Shown: one piece after another, positions 44,991-54,261 of the stretch
Layout of the letters: each line of letters starts with the position of its first letter
Position numbering within the stretch: position 1 is the stretch's first letter
Source of the DNA: Pseudomonadota bacterium
GTDB taxonomy: Bacteria; Pseudomonadota; Alphaproteobacteria; Micropepsales; Micropepsaceae
Direction of reading: 5' to 3'
Length of the DNA: 64,000 bases
NCBI GenBank assembly: GCA_021851325.1
Contig: JAJZDZ010000001.1
Span: forward strand, 1 to 64,000
The notes under the pieces: model-generated
Seen by the model: the letters and a program-made list of their open reading frames with translations, nothing else
Told to the model about the DNA's origin: nothing
Databases searched by the model: none
Program-made: the position numbers and the translations under genes

Positions 44991-45398
44991 ATGGCCGTTT
45001 TGCCACTCAAGAACTTCGCCCGATCCGGACGGCTGCCCGGAGATGATGGTCAAAGCCGGCTGTTGCCTGGCCTCACCATCGATGGTCACCTTGAAGTCGA
45101 CGGCGAAATCTACATCGATGGCCTGGTCAATGGCCGGATAGATGGCGTGACCGTGATCATCGGCCCACAAGGCACGGTGGTTGGTGATATTGTGGCCCGC
45201 GAGGTGCGCATCGAAGGCACGCTCGAGGGCCGTACCTTCGCCCATCATGTCAGCATTACCCAGACCGCGCGGGTGACGGGCCGCGTCTTTCATCATACGA
45301 TTTCCGTCGATAAGGGGGCACGCATCGATGCGCGCATGCCCTGGCGTCCGCTCAACTACTTTGAAACGCTCGATCAACTCCCGGAGACCCGATCATGA
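44991..45398 (+). CDS. Bactofilin family protein
   Basis: A 135-residue bactofilin, a cytoskeletal polymer of stacked beta-helix turns that scaffolds cell-wall enzymes. The regular repeats of about 17 residues (LTIDGHLEVDGEIYIDGLVNGRIDG, VIIGPQGTVVGDIVAREVRIEGTLEGRTFA) cover residues 25-115 and are flanked by short, unstructured ends. The last codons overlap the next bactofilin gene by 4 nt. The ribosome-binding site is weak. In other alphaproteobacteria a peptidoglycan M23 peptidase gene often lies beside bactofilins; none is seen here. Confidence 0.88.
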   Translation: MAVLPLKNFARSGRLPGDDGQSRLLPGLTIDGHLEVDGEIYIDGLVNGRIDGVTVIIGPQGTVVGDIVAREVRIEGTLEGRTFAHHVSITQTARVTGRVFHHTISVDKGARIDARMPWRPLNYFETLDQLPETRS

Positions 45399-45880
45399 CC
45401 ATGTTCACCCGCAGCGACAAAAGCGCGGACGAGAAGCCGCAAAATACGCCTGAAGCCGCCCGTGCCCCGGCCACACCGCAGCTGCGTCCGGCGGCGACAC
45501 CGCCGGTAACCACGCCAGCCGCTGCCGCACGCGCCCACGGCACCTCGGTCATCGGCAAAGCCGTGAAGATCACCGGCCAAATCGAAAGCACTGAGGATGT
45601 TCAGATCGAAGGCCAGGTCGATGGTGATGTCCGCGGCCAGACTGTCACTATTGGTGCCAATGCCCGGGTCAAAGGCACTGTATATGGCGAAACCGTCGAG
45701 GTGGCCGGTACAGTTGAGGGCAAGATCGAGGCCCGCAAGGTTATCCTCACGTCTACCGGACACATGACTGGCGACGTGATTCACGCCGATATCCGCATCG
45801 AATCCGGAGCGTTCATCGACGGTCACCTGCGGCCCGAACATGGCAAGGACGCCAAACCCTCGACCAAATCGAGCACCTAA
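45395..45880 (+). CDS. Bactofilin family protein, Pro/Ala-rich N-terminus
   Basis: A 161-residue bactofilin. Residues 1-50 are a disordered Ala/Pro/Thr-rich stretch, as in other bactofilins where it contacts the membrane or partners. Residues 52-145 form the beta-helix: VIGKAVKITGQIESTEDVQIEGQVDGDVRG, VTIGANARVKGTVYGETVEVAG. The short basic tail ends in Lys/Ser-rich residues. Its start overlaps the preceding bactofilin (ATGA), so both are made together and may co-polymerise. It ends head-to-head with the M28 peptidase gene, their stop codons overlapping by 4 bp. Confidence 0.9.
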   Translation: MTMFTRSDKSADEKPQNTPEAARAPATPQLRPAATPPVTTPAAAARAHGTSVIGKAVKITGQIESTEDVQIEGQVDGDVRGQTVTIGANARVKGTVYGETVEVAGTVEGKIEARKVILTSTGHMTGDVIHADIRIESGAFIDGHLRPEHGKDAKPSTKSST

Positions 45881-48144
45881 AGCGCGGCTGGAACGGCGAT
45901 CGGCACGATCTGGAGCGTGCCGTCGCCATAGGTGCTGGGCACAGCAGTTTCGCCTCGGGCCTGGATCAGGGCCCTGCCCTCTGCCGGCAACTTCAGCGTA
46001 CGGGCCACCAGGGTCAGCGTGAACGCCCCCTTGTCAGCCATCACCAGGCTCAACTCTTTTGAATCGCAGTCTGGCGTCAGACAGCCAATGGCTACTTCGC
46101 TGTGGTGCTTCCAGCCCACCGGGATGGCAACCCTGGTCTGCCCGACCATGATCTTCTTGAGACCAACCCAGCCAGGCAGCCGAAGGGTCAGCATATCTGC
46201 CGATCCCTTGAGCGCCAGGCGGACAATGCGTTCTCCACCGCGCAGGCGATTGGCAAGGATTGTCACGCCGTCGGGCGACAGGGCCAGATAAGGCGCCTGC
46301 GCCACGAACATGTGCCGTGGATAGCTTGCGGTAATCACCACAGGCCGACGGGAAAACGCGGCAGCACGGGCAAGTTTCGGCGGCAGCGGAGCATCCGTCT
46401 GTGCCGCCCAGAGCGCGCGCTGCGGTTCCTGAATATAGAACAGGTTAAGGCGTTGCGGCGCGATCCTACTATAGCTCGGCAGCAGCCCCGCAATCACCGC
46501 TGCGATACCGGCAAGCCCTGCAACGCCCATAAACAACCATGAAAACCGCCCCCGTGGCCATTGCGCACTCGCAAGCCATGGCAGCAGCGTCGCCATGCCG
46601 ATCGCGGCAGGAACCGTAAAAAGCGGATGCAGCCGTAGTCCCATGAGCCCTTCGCCATCGGCGCAGAGCTGCAGCCAGATCACAAGGCAGAGCAGCGCGG
46701 AAAGAAAGAGCGCCCACTGCCCCCCACTGCGCTCAATGCCGGCCATGCGCACGAACGGCAGGGTGACCGCGGCCGCGGCCAGAGGCAGCAGAAAATAAGG
46801 ACTGAAGCCTGGCAACAATGCTGCGACGGCGATGGCGAGAACACCAAACCACAACCAGACGCCGACCAGGGCGGACCGCGCCGAGGAAACCCGCGCCGCG
46901 AGCAGCGCCACCGCCCCGATCTCAAAGGCAAGGGCAAGACGCAAGGCGGCGGGATGGGCGTAAGACGGGTCAGGCATGCCCGAAACGGATTGCGCGATGA
47001 CCACCATCAGCCAGCCACCTAGACCGGCACCCGCCACCATGCCTGGAAAGACAAAAATCGCGGCAAACCATTGGCGGGCGGTGAGCCGGCCTGCGCCGGC
47101 AAGCACGGCCAGCAGCACGACAAGACTGAGTATGATGGCAAGCGGCAAGCTGAAACGTTGTGGCCAGCGGGCCAGCCAGCGGCCAAGGATCGAGAGATAA
47201 TCTTCACTGTGACCATCAAGCGACGCGAAATGGGTAGCTTCCAGGGCACGGACCAGGCCAAGCAGATTGTCGCCCTGATCCTGCAGGCTGCGCCGGCTCA
47301 GATGTGCCAGGGTGTCAAGCGGTGTGTGATAATGGGCGACTCGACGCGTGATGGCAAAGTTGAAGCCTCTGATGTGATGGGAGAGGAACACCGTCAGATC
47401 GGTGTCGTTTGGCATAAAACGATAGATCTCTGCGTAGAGCGAGCTGGTGGCGTAGCTTGGCGCCGTGTGCGCATAAAGACCGATCAGCCGCGAGGCCCTG
47501 GGGCTCGTCTGAAACAGGAGGCTGGGACCCTGATTGCCACGGGCCTCGATATTGATCGCTATACCCACACCGCGACGGAGCATGGGGTTTTGCAAATAGG
47601 CGGCTGCACCCAGCATCCCGAATTCTTCGCCATTGGTGAAGAGCGCAATCACGGGGTGAAGCGTCTTACCCGGCTCCGCGCGGAGGGCCCGTGCAGTTTC
47701 CAGAAGCGAGGCAACGCCTGCCCCATCGTCCGCGGCACCGGGACCTGCCGGCACGGAATCATAGTGGGCAACCATGAGGATGGCTTTGCCTTGCCCTTCT
47801 AGAACCGGAGCCACGATGTCGACCGCAGTGCCGCAACCGATCAGCGGCGCATGCTTGTCGGAGAAACAGCCCATGCCACGATAGGTGTGAGCGACGATAC
47901 CCATCTGCGCCAGCGTGGCGATGATGCGGGTACGCACCGCGCGATTGGCCGCTGCGCCGTCGGGGTGGGGTATCTGGGGCCCCAGAACCCGCCCCAGCAT
48001 TGACGCCGCCCGAAGTGCGGAAAAATCCCCGGCTGGCGCGCTGGCAGAGACGACGCCAGGTTCAGCGGTACCATAACGGGCCAGGCCCCAAAATCCGACC
48101 GCGAGCATGGCCGCTATGACCAGCCGAACCCACCATGACCGCAT
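45877..48144 (-). CDS. Polytopic M28-family metallopeptidase
   Basis: A 755-residue protein. After an N-terminal signal-anchor (MRSWWVRLVIAAMLAVGFWG) comes an M28 zinc-aminopeptidase domain with VAHYDSVPAGPGAADDGAGV (His127, Asp139 or 140) and FTNGEEFGMLGAAAY (Glu173/174). The second part, about residues 330-560, has roughly eight hydrophobic helices, and the last 180 residues form a soluble beta-rich domain. The architecture resembles ER/membrane aminopeptidase-like (Fxna-type) proteins. The active site would face the periplasm. GGGGGG lies 6 nt before the ATG at 48144; the ATG at 48150 directly abuts it. Confidence 0.84.
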   Translation of the reverse strand: MRSWWVRLVIAAMLAVGFWGLARYGTAEPGVVSASAPAGDFSALRAASMLGRVLGPQIPHPDGAAANRAVRTRIIATLAQMGIVAHTYRGMGCFSDKHAPLIGCGTAVDIVAPVLEGQGKAILMVAHYDSVPAGPGAADDGAGVASLLETARALRAEPGKTLHPVIALFTNGEEFGMLGAAAYLQNPMLRRGVGIAINIEARGNQGPSLLFQTSPRASRLIGLYAHTAPSYATSSLYAEIYRFMPNDTDLTVFLSHHIRGFNFAITRRVAHYHTPLDTLAHLSRRSLQDQGDNLLGLVRALEATHFASLDGHSEDYLSILGRWLARWPQRFSLPLAIILSLVVLLAVLAGAGRLTARQWFAAIFVFPGMVAGAGLGGWLMVVIAQSVSGMPDPSYAHPAALRLALAFEIGAVALLAARVSSARSALVGVWLWFGVLAIAVAALLPGFSPYFLLPLAAAAVTLPFVRMAGIERSGGQWALFLSALLCLVIWLQLCADGEGLMGLRLHPLFTVPAAIGMATLLPWLASAQWPRGRFSWLFMGVAGLAGIAAVIAGLLPSYSRIAPQRLNLFYIQEPQRALWAAQTDAPLPPKLARAAAFSRRPVVITASYPRHMFVAQAPYLALSPDGVTILANRLRGGERIVRLALKGSADMLTLRLPGWVGLKKIMVGQTRVAIPVGWKHHSEVAIGCLTPDCDSKELSLVMADKGAFTLTLVARTLKLPAEGRALIQARGETAVPSTYGDGTLQIVPIAVPAAL

Positions 48145-48418
48145 CGTCATCCCCCCGCAACGCGGTGCAAGGTTACCGTCATCGCCGAGGTTGTCGAGCG
48201 CCATCAGGAGCAAAACCGATTCACTTATCCGCCCTCGGCGCCCTGCATGCGCGGCTCTCAGCCTTGCCAGCGACCTCCAATCAATGTTTTCGTGGGATAC
48301 ATTTTTACGGCTGGTCCTTGACTTTACGCCCGCCGTCCCTATGTTCGCGGCGTCAGTATACGGCTGCCATCCGGGCAGACCGTCAGGGCGCGATGGACAT
48401 GCGCCCGACAAGGAGCGT

Positions 48419-50407
48419 ATGACCGAAATCGTCACGAATGCCGGCGCGGAAGCCGGCTCGGATGGGCTTATGTTAGTCCATCCCCAATCCGCCGACTCAC
48501 ACCAAGCCGATAGTGATAGAGCGCCGTCGCCAGATAGCGGCGATGTCGATCTGCCCGGGGCTACAGCACCCGGTGCCGAAGCTGAGACATCAGGTCCAGG
48601 CTTTGATCAGCTTGGGCTGTCTGAAGAGGTGCTGCGTGCTGTGGCTGAGTCTGGCTACCGCCAGCCGACGCCGATCCAGGCTGAAGGCATCCCGCAGGTG
48701 CTGAAAGGCCGGGACATCATCGGTATCGCCCAAACTGGTACCGGCAAGACGGCCTCCTTCACCCTTCCGATGATTGAGATCTTGGCCCGTGGCCGTGCCA
48801 AGGCGCGCATGCCGCGCTCCTTGATCCTTGAACCTACACGCGAACTGGCAGCACAGGTTGCCGAGAGCTTTGAGCGCTACGGCAAATACAACAAGCTGTC
48901 GATGGCACTGCTGATTGGCGGCGTCTCGTTCGAAGATCAGGATAGGAAGCTTGACCGCGGCGTCGATGTGCTCATCGCCACTCCGGGCCGGCTGCTCGAC
49001 CACTTCGAACGCGGCAAGCTGATGCTTACCGGGGTTCAGGTGCTTGTGGTCGACGAGGCTGACCGCATGCTCGATATGGGCTTCATTCCCGACGTCGAAC
49101 GGATCTGCAAACTTCTGCCGTTTACACGCCAGACACTGTTTTATTCGGCGACCATGCCGCCAGAAATCACCCGGCTGACCTCACAGTTTCTACACAACCC
49201 GGCGCGCGTTGAAGTCTCCCGTCCGGCGACAGCTGCGGTTACCATTACCCAGGAAATCATCGACGTTGCGGCCAATGACTGGGCCAAACGCGAAACCCTG
49301 CGCCGGCTCATCCGCGACAATCCGGTGCAGAACGGGATTATCTTCTGCAACCGCAAGCGCGATGTCGATGTCGTCGCCAAATCCCTCAAGAAGCACGGCT
49401 TCTCGGCCGCACCGCTGCACGGCGACCTGGACCAGTCGGTGCGCACGAAGACGCTCGACGAGTTTCGCGGCGGTGACATCCAGCTTCTCGTCGCCTCTGA
49501 CGTCGCCGCGCGCGGTCTTGATATTCCGGCAGTCAGCCATGTGTTCAATTATGACACCCCATTCCATGCCGATGATTATGTTCACCGCATTGGACGCACC
49601 GGACGGGCCGGGCGCACCGGTCATGCCTTCATGCTGGTCACGACGCGTGATGAGAAGTCGGTCGATGCAATCCAGAAATTGATCGGCCAGTCCTTGCCCC
49701 GCCGCCAGATTGAAGGCGTCGAGCCGCGCGAGGAGCGTTCCGGTGGACGCGATCGTGATCGCCGTAACTCCGGCCGCCGCGACCATCGGCGAGAGCGGCG
49801 CGAGCGGCCAGTCCCGGATCATGGCCAGCGGGCCGCGCTCGAGCCCGCGCGTACGACCCTGCCGCCTCCCACCCCGCAAGATGCTGCACCGCTGGCTTCG
49901 GAACCGCTAGCCACCAACGCGCTGCCGGAGTGGATGAGCATGGCGACTCCCGATGCCTGCCAGCTTCCGGTCGCACTGCTGCGTCCCGTCAAGCTACCCC
50001 CGCCACGCGAGGAAGCCGAAGAGAGCGAGGATCTCGACGGACTGGAAGACGAAGAGCTGCTGATCGACTCGCGGGTTGAGGAGCCCAGTGCCGACGCAGC
50101 ATCGATGCCTTCCAGCGCCCTTTACGAGGTTCATGCCACCACTGCGGAACCGGTTACCGCGGCCGATCAACTCCCGGCGGTGACTGCCGAAGTCCCACTT
50201 GCGACCGACGCGTCGCCAGCGGTGAGCCCCGACGACGGACTGATTGAGGCTGAGCCCAAACCGCGCCGCCGGGTTCGCGCCAGCCGCAAATCTGGCGAGC
50301 CTGCCAAACCGCGCGCCCGCCGCAAAAAGGCACCCGCAAGCGAGGCTCCAGCATCGGACCCATCCGCGGCTGCCACGGACGCCCCCGCGGCAGAGCTGGA
50401 CGGCTAA
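48419..50407 (+). CDS. DEAD-box RNA helicase (RhlE-like) with long C-terminal tail
   Basis: ATP-dependent RNA helicase of 662 residues. After a 60-residue acidic N-terminal segment come the Q motif (FDQLGLSEEVLRAVAESGYRQPTPIQ), motif I AQTGTGKT (104-111), PTRELA, TPGR, VDEADRML, SAT and HRIGRTGRAGR. The last 200 residues are low-complexity, with an Arg-rich part after the core, acidic stretches, and an Ala/Pro and Lys/Arg-rich end with RASRKSGEPAKPRARRKK. The ATG at 48419 has AAGGAG 3 nt upstream. Such tails promote RNA binding and ribonucleoprotein assembly, often in cold adaptation or RNA decay. Confidence 0.93.
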   Translation: MTEIVTNAGAEAGSDGLMLVHPQSADSHQADSDRAPSPDSGDVDLPGATAPGAEAETSGPGFDQLGLSEEVLRAVAESGYRQPTPIQAEGIPQVLKGRDIIGIAQTGTGKTASFTLPMIEILARGRAKARMPRSLILEPTRELAAQVAESFERYGKYNKLSMALLIGGVSFEDQDRKLDRGVDVLIATPGRLLDHFERGKLMLTGVQVLVVDEADRMLDMGFIPDVERICKLLPFTRQTLFYSATMPPEITRLTSQFLHNPARVEVSRPATAAVTITQEIIDVAANDWAKRETLRRLIRDNPVQNGIIFCNRKRDVDVVAKSLKKHGFSAAPLHGDLDQSVRTKTLDEFRGGDIQLLVASDVAARGLDIPAVSHVFNYDTPFHADDYVHRIGRTGRAGRTGHAFMLVTTRDEKSVDAIQKLIGQSLPRRQIEGVEPREERSGGRDRDRRNSGRRDHRRERRERPVPDHGQRAALEPARTTLPPPTPQDAAPLASEPLATNALPEWMSMATPDACQLPVALLRPVKLPPPREEAEESEDLDGLEDEELLIDSRVEEPSADAASMPSSALYEVHATTAEPVTAADQLPAVTAEVPLATDASPAVSPDDGLIEAEPKPRRRVRASRKSGEPAKPRARRKKAPASEAPASDPSAAATDAPAAELDG

Positions 50408-50422
50408 GCAGCCCGTCCCGCC

Positions 50423-51862
50423 CTAGCGTTTGATCTGGCCGGCCACGAGGCTCTGGATTTTGGCGCCATAGGGCGGACGGAGCATCGCCGTGAGATCCCG
50501 CTTGGACTGGGTAAACACGGCCTTCGTATGGCTGAAGGTACGAAAGCCATCTACCCCGTGATACGAGCCCATGCCGGACGGGCCGATGCCGCCAAAGGGC
50601 AGGTCCTCCATCATCACGTGTGAGATCACATCGTTTACCGAAACCCCGCCCGAAGTCGTGCGGTTGAGCACCTTGTCCTGCTCCAGACCATCATTGCCAA
50701 AGTAATAGAGCCCGAGCGGACGGGGGTGGTCGTTAATGTATTCGATCGCCTCATCGATGGCACCATAGGTCTTGACCGGCAACAGTGGACCGAAAATCTC
50801 GTCCTGCATGATTTTCATGTCGTCCGTTGCGTCAAACACCAGCGTCGGCGGAATCTTGTGATGCGGCTGCTGACGAAAATCTTCCTTGGCAGGATTGATT
50901 TCATAAAGCCTTGCACCCTTTTCCTCGGCATCCTTGAGATAGCCCATGAGACGGTCGTAATGACGCTGGTTGATGACCGAGGTGTAATCGGGATTGTCTT
51001 TCAAGGTTGGGAACATCGCGCTGACGGCAGCCGTCGCAGCCGTCGCAAACTGCTCCTGTTTGCCCTCTGGCACCATGACGTAGTCCGGAGCCAGACAGAT
51101 CTGGCCGGCGTTCAGGGTCTTGCCAAACATGACCCGTTTGGCGGTCAAGGCCATGTCAGCACTGGTGCTGACGACGACCGGTGACTTGCCACCGAGCTCC
51201 AGGGTGGTGGGGACCAGATGCTCGGCTGCGGCGCGCATCACGTGATAGGCGATCGAGGTTGCGCCGGTGAAGAGCAGGTGATCAAAAGGCAGTCCCGCAA
51301 ATGCCTGCCCCACCTCCGGACCACCGGTGAACACCGCGCATTCCGCCTCCGAATAGGCTGAGCGGATCATCCGCGCCAGGAGTTCACTGGTGCGGGGGGT
51401 GAATTCGCTCGGCTTGATCATGGCGCGATTGCCAGCTGCAAAGACGCCGGCGAGCGGTGCGAAGGTCAAATTGACCGGGAAGTTCCACGGACTGATGATT
51501 CCTACCACGCCTTTGGGCTGATATTCGATGCGGGCCCTGGCTCCGAACAGGCCGAGGAGCGCCGGCTGCACCGCCCGCTTTTCGCCGCGCATCCAGTTTT
51601 TCAGATGGGTCTTGGCGTGCTTCAACGGGCCAATCGAGCCAGCGACGTCGGTCAGCTGCGAAGCATGAACCGAGCGGTGACCAAAATCCTCGCGCAGGCA
51701 GTCGGCTATCTGCTGGCTGTTGTCGACCAGAAGACCGATTGCCCGATCGAGCCATTCAACCCGCTTTTGGGCGCTTGGAGCCCCTTCCTTGATATGGGCC
51801 TGCCGCTGAACCTCAAGCACCCGCATCATCTCGGCAGCAGCACTTTGTTTACCGTCGCTCAT
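50423..51862 (-). CDS. Aldehyde dehydrogenase (coniferyl aldehyde dehydrogenase-like)
   Basis: NAD(P)-dependent aldehyde oxidation; 479 residues, the shorter class-3-like size. VVGIISPWNFPVNLTFAPLAG, IKPSEFTPRTSELL, TTLELGGKSPVVV (Glu222), NAGQICLAPDYVMVP (catalytic Cys256) and MQDEIFGPLLPV define the family; it resembles coniferyl aldehyde dehydrogenases more than betaine or succinate-semialdehyde enzymes. GGAGGAG lies just before the ATG at 51862. The substrate is not proved by context. It converges on the helicase gene and is divergent from the diguanylate cyclase gene. Confidence 0.9.
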   Translation of the reverse strand: MSDGKQSAAAEMMRVLEVQRQAHIKEGAPSAQKRVEWLDRAIGLLVDNSQQIADCLREDFGHRSVHASQLTDVAGSIGPLKHAKTHLKNWMRGEKRAVQPALLGLFGARARIEYQPKGVVGIISPWNFPVNLTFAPLAGVFAAGNRAMIKPSEFTPRTSELLARMIRSAYSEAECAVFTGGPEVGQAFAGLPFDHLLFTGATSIAYHVMRAAAEHLVPTTLELGGKSPVVVSTSADMALTAKRVMFGKTLNAGQICLAPDYVMVPEGKQEQFATAATAAVSAMFPTLKDNPDYTSVINQRHYDRLMGYLKDAEEKGARLYEINPAKEDFRQQPHHKIPPTLVFDATDDMKIMQDEIFGPLLPVKTYGAIDEAIEYINDHPRPLGLYYFGNDGLEQDKVLNRTTSGGVSVNDVISHVMMEDLPFGGIGPSGMGSYHGVDGFRTFSHTKAVFTQSKRDLTAMLRPPYGAKIQSLVAGQIKR

Positions 51863-52036
51863 GGGCTCCTCCGCCACTATCCCTTGGCGCTACTAGAGCA
51901 GCCTCGCGCATTGGCTTCAATCCCGCGCCTGCCATCCGGGCTCCCTTGAGTGGGGATCCGGGGTGTTTAAGCGACCGATTTAACGGTTTTTTTCCAGGAT
52001 CCAGATCACAGTCAGCCAACCTCGGAGCTGCCATGC

Positions 52037-53107
52037 ATGGGGCCCGAGGGGTTGGGGACGATCGTGAACCGCTACGAACACACGCAGGCCTTGGCAAAGA
52101 CTGCAGTCGGCTTGATGGCCGAACGCTCGGTGGCACCGACGCCAGAAAACTACGAACTGTTCTTTAGTTATGTGTCGGGTCAAAACCCTGCGCTGTCAAA
52201 GGTCATGGGCGACCTCATAGCCAACCGCAAACCTTTTACGTCCCCGGTGCTCGAGGACCTGCGCAACCGCTTCTTCCCCCGCCCCAAGCTGGACGACGAA
52301 ATGGTATCCTTGGGTAATAATGTGTCTGAGACCCTCAATTCCATGCTCACCAAGCTGGAAAGGGCCGGCCGGGATACCGAGGATTATGGACGCAAATTGT
52401 CAGCGGTCAGCGGTGAGCTGGGCAGCGAGCCTTCTGCCGGCGGCTTGCGCAAGATTGTCGAGGGCCTGCGCACGGCCACCAGCGCCATGGAGGCCCGCAC
52501 CCATGCCCTCGAGAGCGAACTGCAAAAGTCCTCGCACGAAGTGGGCGAGCTGCGTCGCAAACTTGAAGATGTACGCAAGGAAAGTCTGACTGATCCTTTG
52601 ACTGGAATTGCCAACCGCAAGGCTTTCGACCTGGATCTGCGCAAGGCCATAGTGCAGGCCCGAGAGCACAATGAAGCCTTATCCCTGCTGATTTGCGACA
52701 TCGACCGCTTCAAACAGTTCAACGATACCTTCGGTCACCAGACCGGCGATCAGGTTCTGCGTCTCGTGGCCAATTGCCTGAGCGAAAGCGTGAAGGGCCG
52801 AGATACCGCAGCGCGCTATGGCGGCGAAGAGTTCGCCGTCATCGTCCGAGGCGCCCCATTGCGGGCGGCCAGCCTTCTGGCTGACCAGATCCGGCAGGTG
52901 GTCCAGGCCAAGAAACTGGTGAAAAAGTCCACCGGCGACGTTCTGGGCACGATCACGATTTCGATCGGTGCCGCGCAGCTGCTGGCCGGCGAGGACGAGA
53001 CGAGCCTCATCCATCGCGCCGATGCCGGGCTCTATGCCGCCAAGGCCGCCGGACGTAACTGTGTGCGCAGCGTCAGCTCCTCACACACTCCGGATGTTGC
53101 GGCCTAA
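52037..53107 (+). CDS. Diguanylate cyclase (GGDEF domain)
   Basis: A 356-residue cytosolic protein. Residues 10-70 form a helical domain seen at the front of alphaproteobacterial GGDEF proteins (EHTQALAKTAVGLMAERSVAPTPENYELFFSYV); 95-180 is a coiled coil; the GGDEF domain runs from SLTDPLTGIANRKAFD to the end, with DIDRFKQFNDTFGHQTGD and RYGGEEFAVI (GGEEF 262-266), so it should be active in making cyclic di-GMP. The inhibitory I-site position reads KGRD (253-256) instead of R-x-x-D, so product feedback may be lost or weak. GGAG lies 9 nt before the ATG; a GTG at 52064 is an alternative start. Confidence 0.9.
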   Translation: MGPEGLGTIVNRYEHTQALAKTAVGLMAERSVAPTPENYELFFSYVSGQNPALSKVMGDLIANRKPFTSPVLEDLRNRFFPRPKLDDEMVSLGNNVSETLNSMLTKLERAGRDTEDYGRKLSAVSGELGSEPSAGGLRKIVEGLRTATSAMEARTHALESELQKSSHEVGELRRKLEDVRKESLTDPLTGIANRKAFDLDLRKAIVQAREHNEALSLLICDIDRFKQFNDTFGHQTGDQVLRLVANCLSESVKGRDTAARYGGEEFAVIVRGAPLRAASLLADQIRQVVQAKKLVKKSTGDVLGTITISIGAAQLLAGEDETSLIHRADAGLYAAKAAGRNCVRSVSSSHTPDVAA

Positions 53108-53182
53108 AGCTGACCTCACGGCACGCTTTCAAGCCACGGTCCACCCGCCTATGCTGGCACCGATCAACATCGGGAGGCGCAT

Positions 53183-53971
53183 ATGCGGACCAATTTCGAG
53201 CGCGTTTATGTCACGGCACACGATGACGTCGCGGTGCTTACCTTGAACCATCCAGAGGTGATGAACGCGGCCTCACTCGAACTCGTCGACGGCATGGGCA
53301 AGGCACTCAGCCATATTGAAGAAAACGCCGCCTTTCGGGCGATCGTCATTACCGGGGAAGGTCGCGGCTTTTGCTCCGGGGCCAATCTCTCCGGCCCCGG
53401 CATGGGTTCGGGATCGCGCGATGCCGGCTCGGTTCTCGAAACCCACTTCCATCCCCTGCTGCGCCGCCTGCGCGATCTCAATATTCCGCTTGTGACAGCC
53501 GTCAATGGCGCTGCCGCGGGCGTCGGCATGAGCCTCGCACTCATGGGGGACATCATCCTTGCCGCCCGCTCCGCCTACTTCCTCCAGGCCTTCGCCCGCA
53601 TTGGACTGGTGCCGGATGGGGGATCGACGTGGCTGCTTCCGCGCCTGATCGGGCTCGCCCGGGCTCGGGAACTGTCGATGCTGGCCGAAAAGCTGCCCGC
53701 TGAACAGGCTCTGCAGTGGGGCCTCATCAACCGCGTCTGCGATGATACCAATCTGATGGATGATGCCTTGGCCATGGCCCACCGTCTCGCCCAGGGTCCC
53801 GCGAGCCTAGCCCTCATCCGCCGTCTCTACTGGCAAAGCCCGGAAAATTCCTATGAGGCACAGATCAACGAAGAGCGCCAGGCACAGCGGAAGGCCGGGC
53901 GGTCGCGTGACTTCTTCGAGGGCGTGCAGGCCTTCCTGCAGAAGCGTCCGGCAAAATTCACCGGCCAATAA
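53183..53971 (+). CDS. Enoyl-CoA hydratase/isomerase (PaaG-like)
   Basis: Crotonase-fold protein of 262 residues. VAVLTLNHPEVMNAASLELVDGM, ITGEGRGFCSGANLSGPG and VTAVNGAAAGVGMSLALMGDIILAAR form the CoA pocket and oxyanion hole; the segment FARIGLVPDGGSTWLLPRLIG carries Asp in the position of the hydratase Glu, as in PaaG-type isomerases. GGGAGG stands 5 nt before the ATG. It likely works in fatty-acid or aromatic-acid beta-oxidation. It is the last gene before an 8-bp hairpin, with no thiolase or dehydrogenase gene beside it. Confidence 0.88.
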   Translation: MRTNFERVYVTAHDDVAVLTLNHPEVMNAASLELVDGMGKALSHIEENAAFRAIVITGEGRGFCSGANLSGPGMGSGSRDAGSVLETHFHPLLRRLRDLNIPLVTAVNGAAAGVGMSLALMGDIILAARSAYFLQAFARIGLVPDGGSTWLLPRLIGLARARELSMLAEKLPAEQALQWGLINRVCDDTNLMDDALAMAHRLAQGPASLALIRRLYWQSPENSYEAQINEERQAQRKAGRSRDFFEGVQAFLQKRPAKFTGQ

Positions 53972-54052
53972 TGATCCCGGGCGTGAGCTTGCTGCCAGCA
54001 GTCATTCGCGCCTGGGCCACAGACCACGCCTAGTTCGTAGAACGCCAGCTCT

Positions 54053-54078
54053 CGGGTCCCTGGCAAGTCGGGGACCCG
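54053..54078 (+). terminator. Hairpin after the enoyl-CoA hydratase gene
   Basis: CGGGTCCC, a 10-nt loop, GGGACCCG: a perfect 8-bp GC-rich inverted repeat 82 bp after the stop. There is no U-tract behind it, so it may be a Rho-associated or processing hairpin rather than a classical intrinsic terminator. The remaining sequence up to 54261 holds nothing else I recognise. Confidence 0.4.
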
Positions 54079-54261
54079 GACATCCTCCTCCCGGCCGCCG
54101 CTCGCCGTAATGCCACGTCAGACGACAAGGAAGCCCCGCCGGCGCAGGCGTGTTTCTGCGCAAGCGCGATTTCGTCGGCGACCGATTGCAACGGCCACAC
54201 CAGCGGTCTATGTGGGCGACGATTTGCGACCTTCAACGTCTAAGCCAGCAGATATACGCAG

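Noticed and set aside
48107-48418. 104-codon N-terminal extension of the DEAD-box helicase
   Set aside because: It overlaps the start of the divergent M28 gene; a good ribosome-binding site precedes the ATG at 48419.
54110-54261. Basic Arg-rich frame before the MFS gene
   Set aside because: It continues in another frame through the MFS gene, has no ribosome-binding site and its composition looks like shadow coding.
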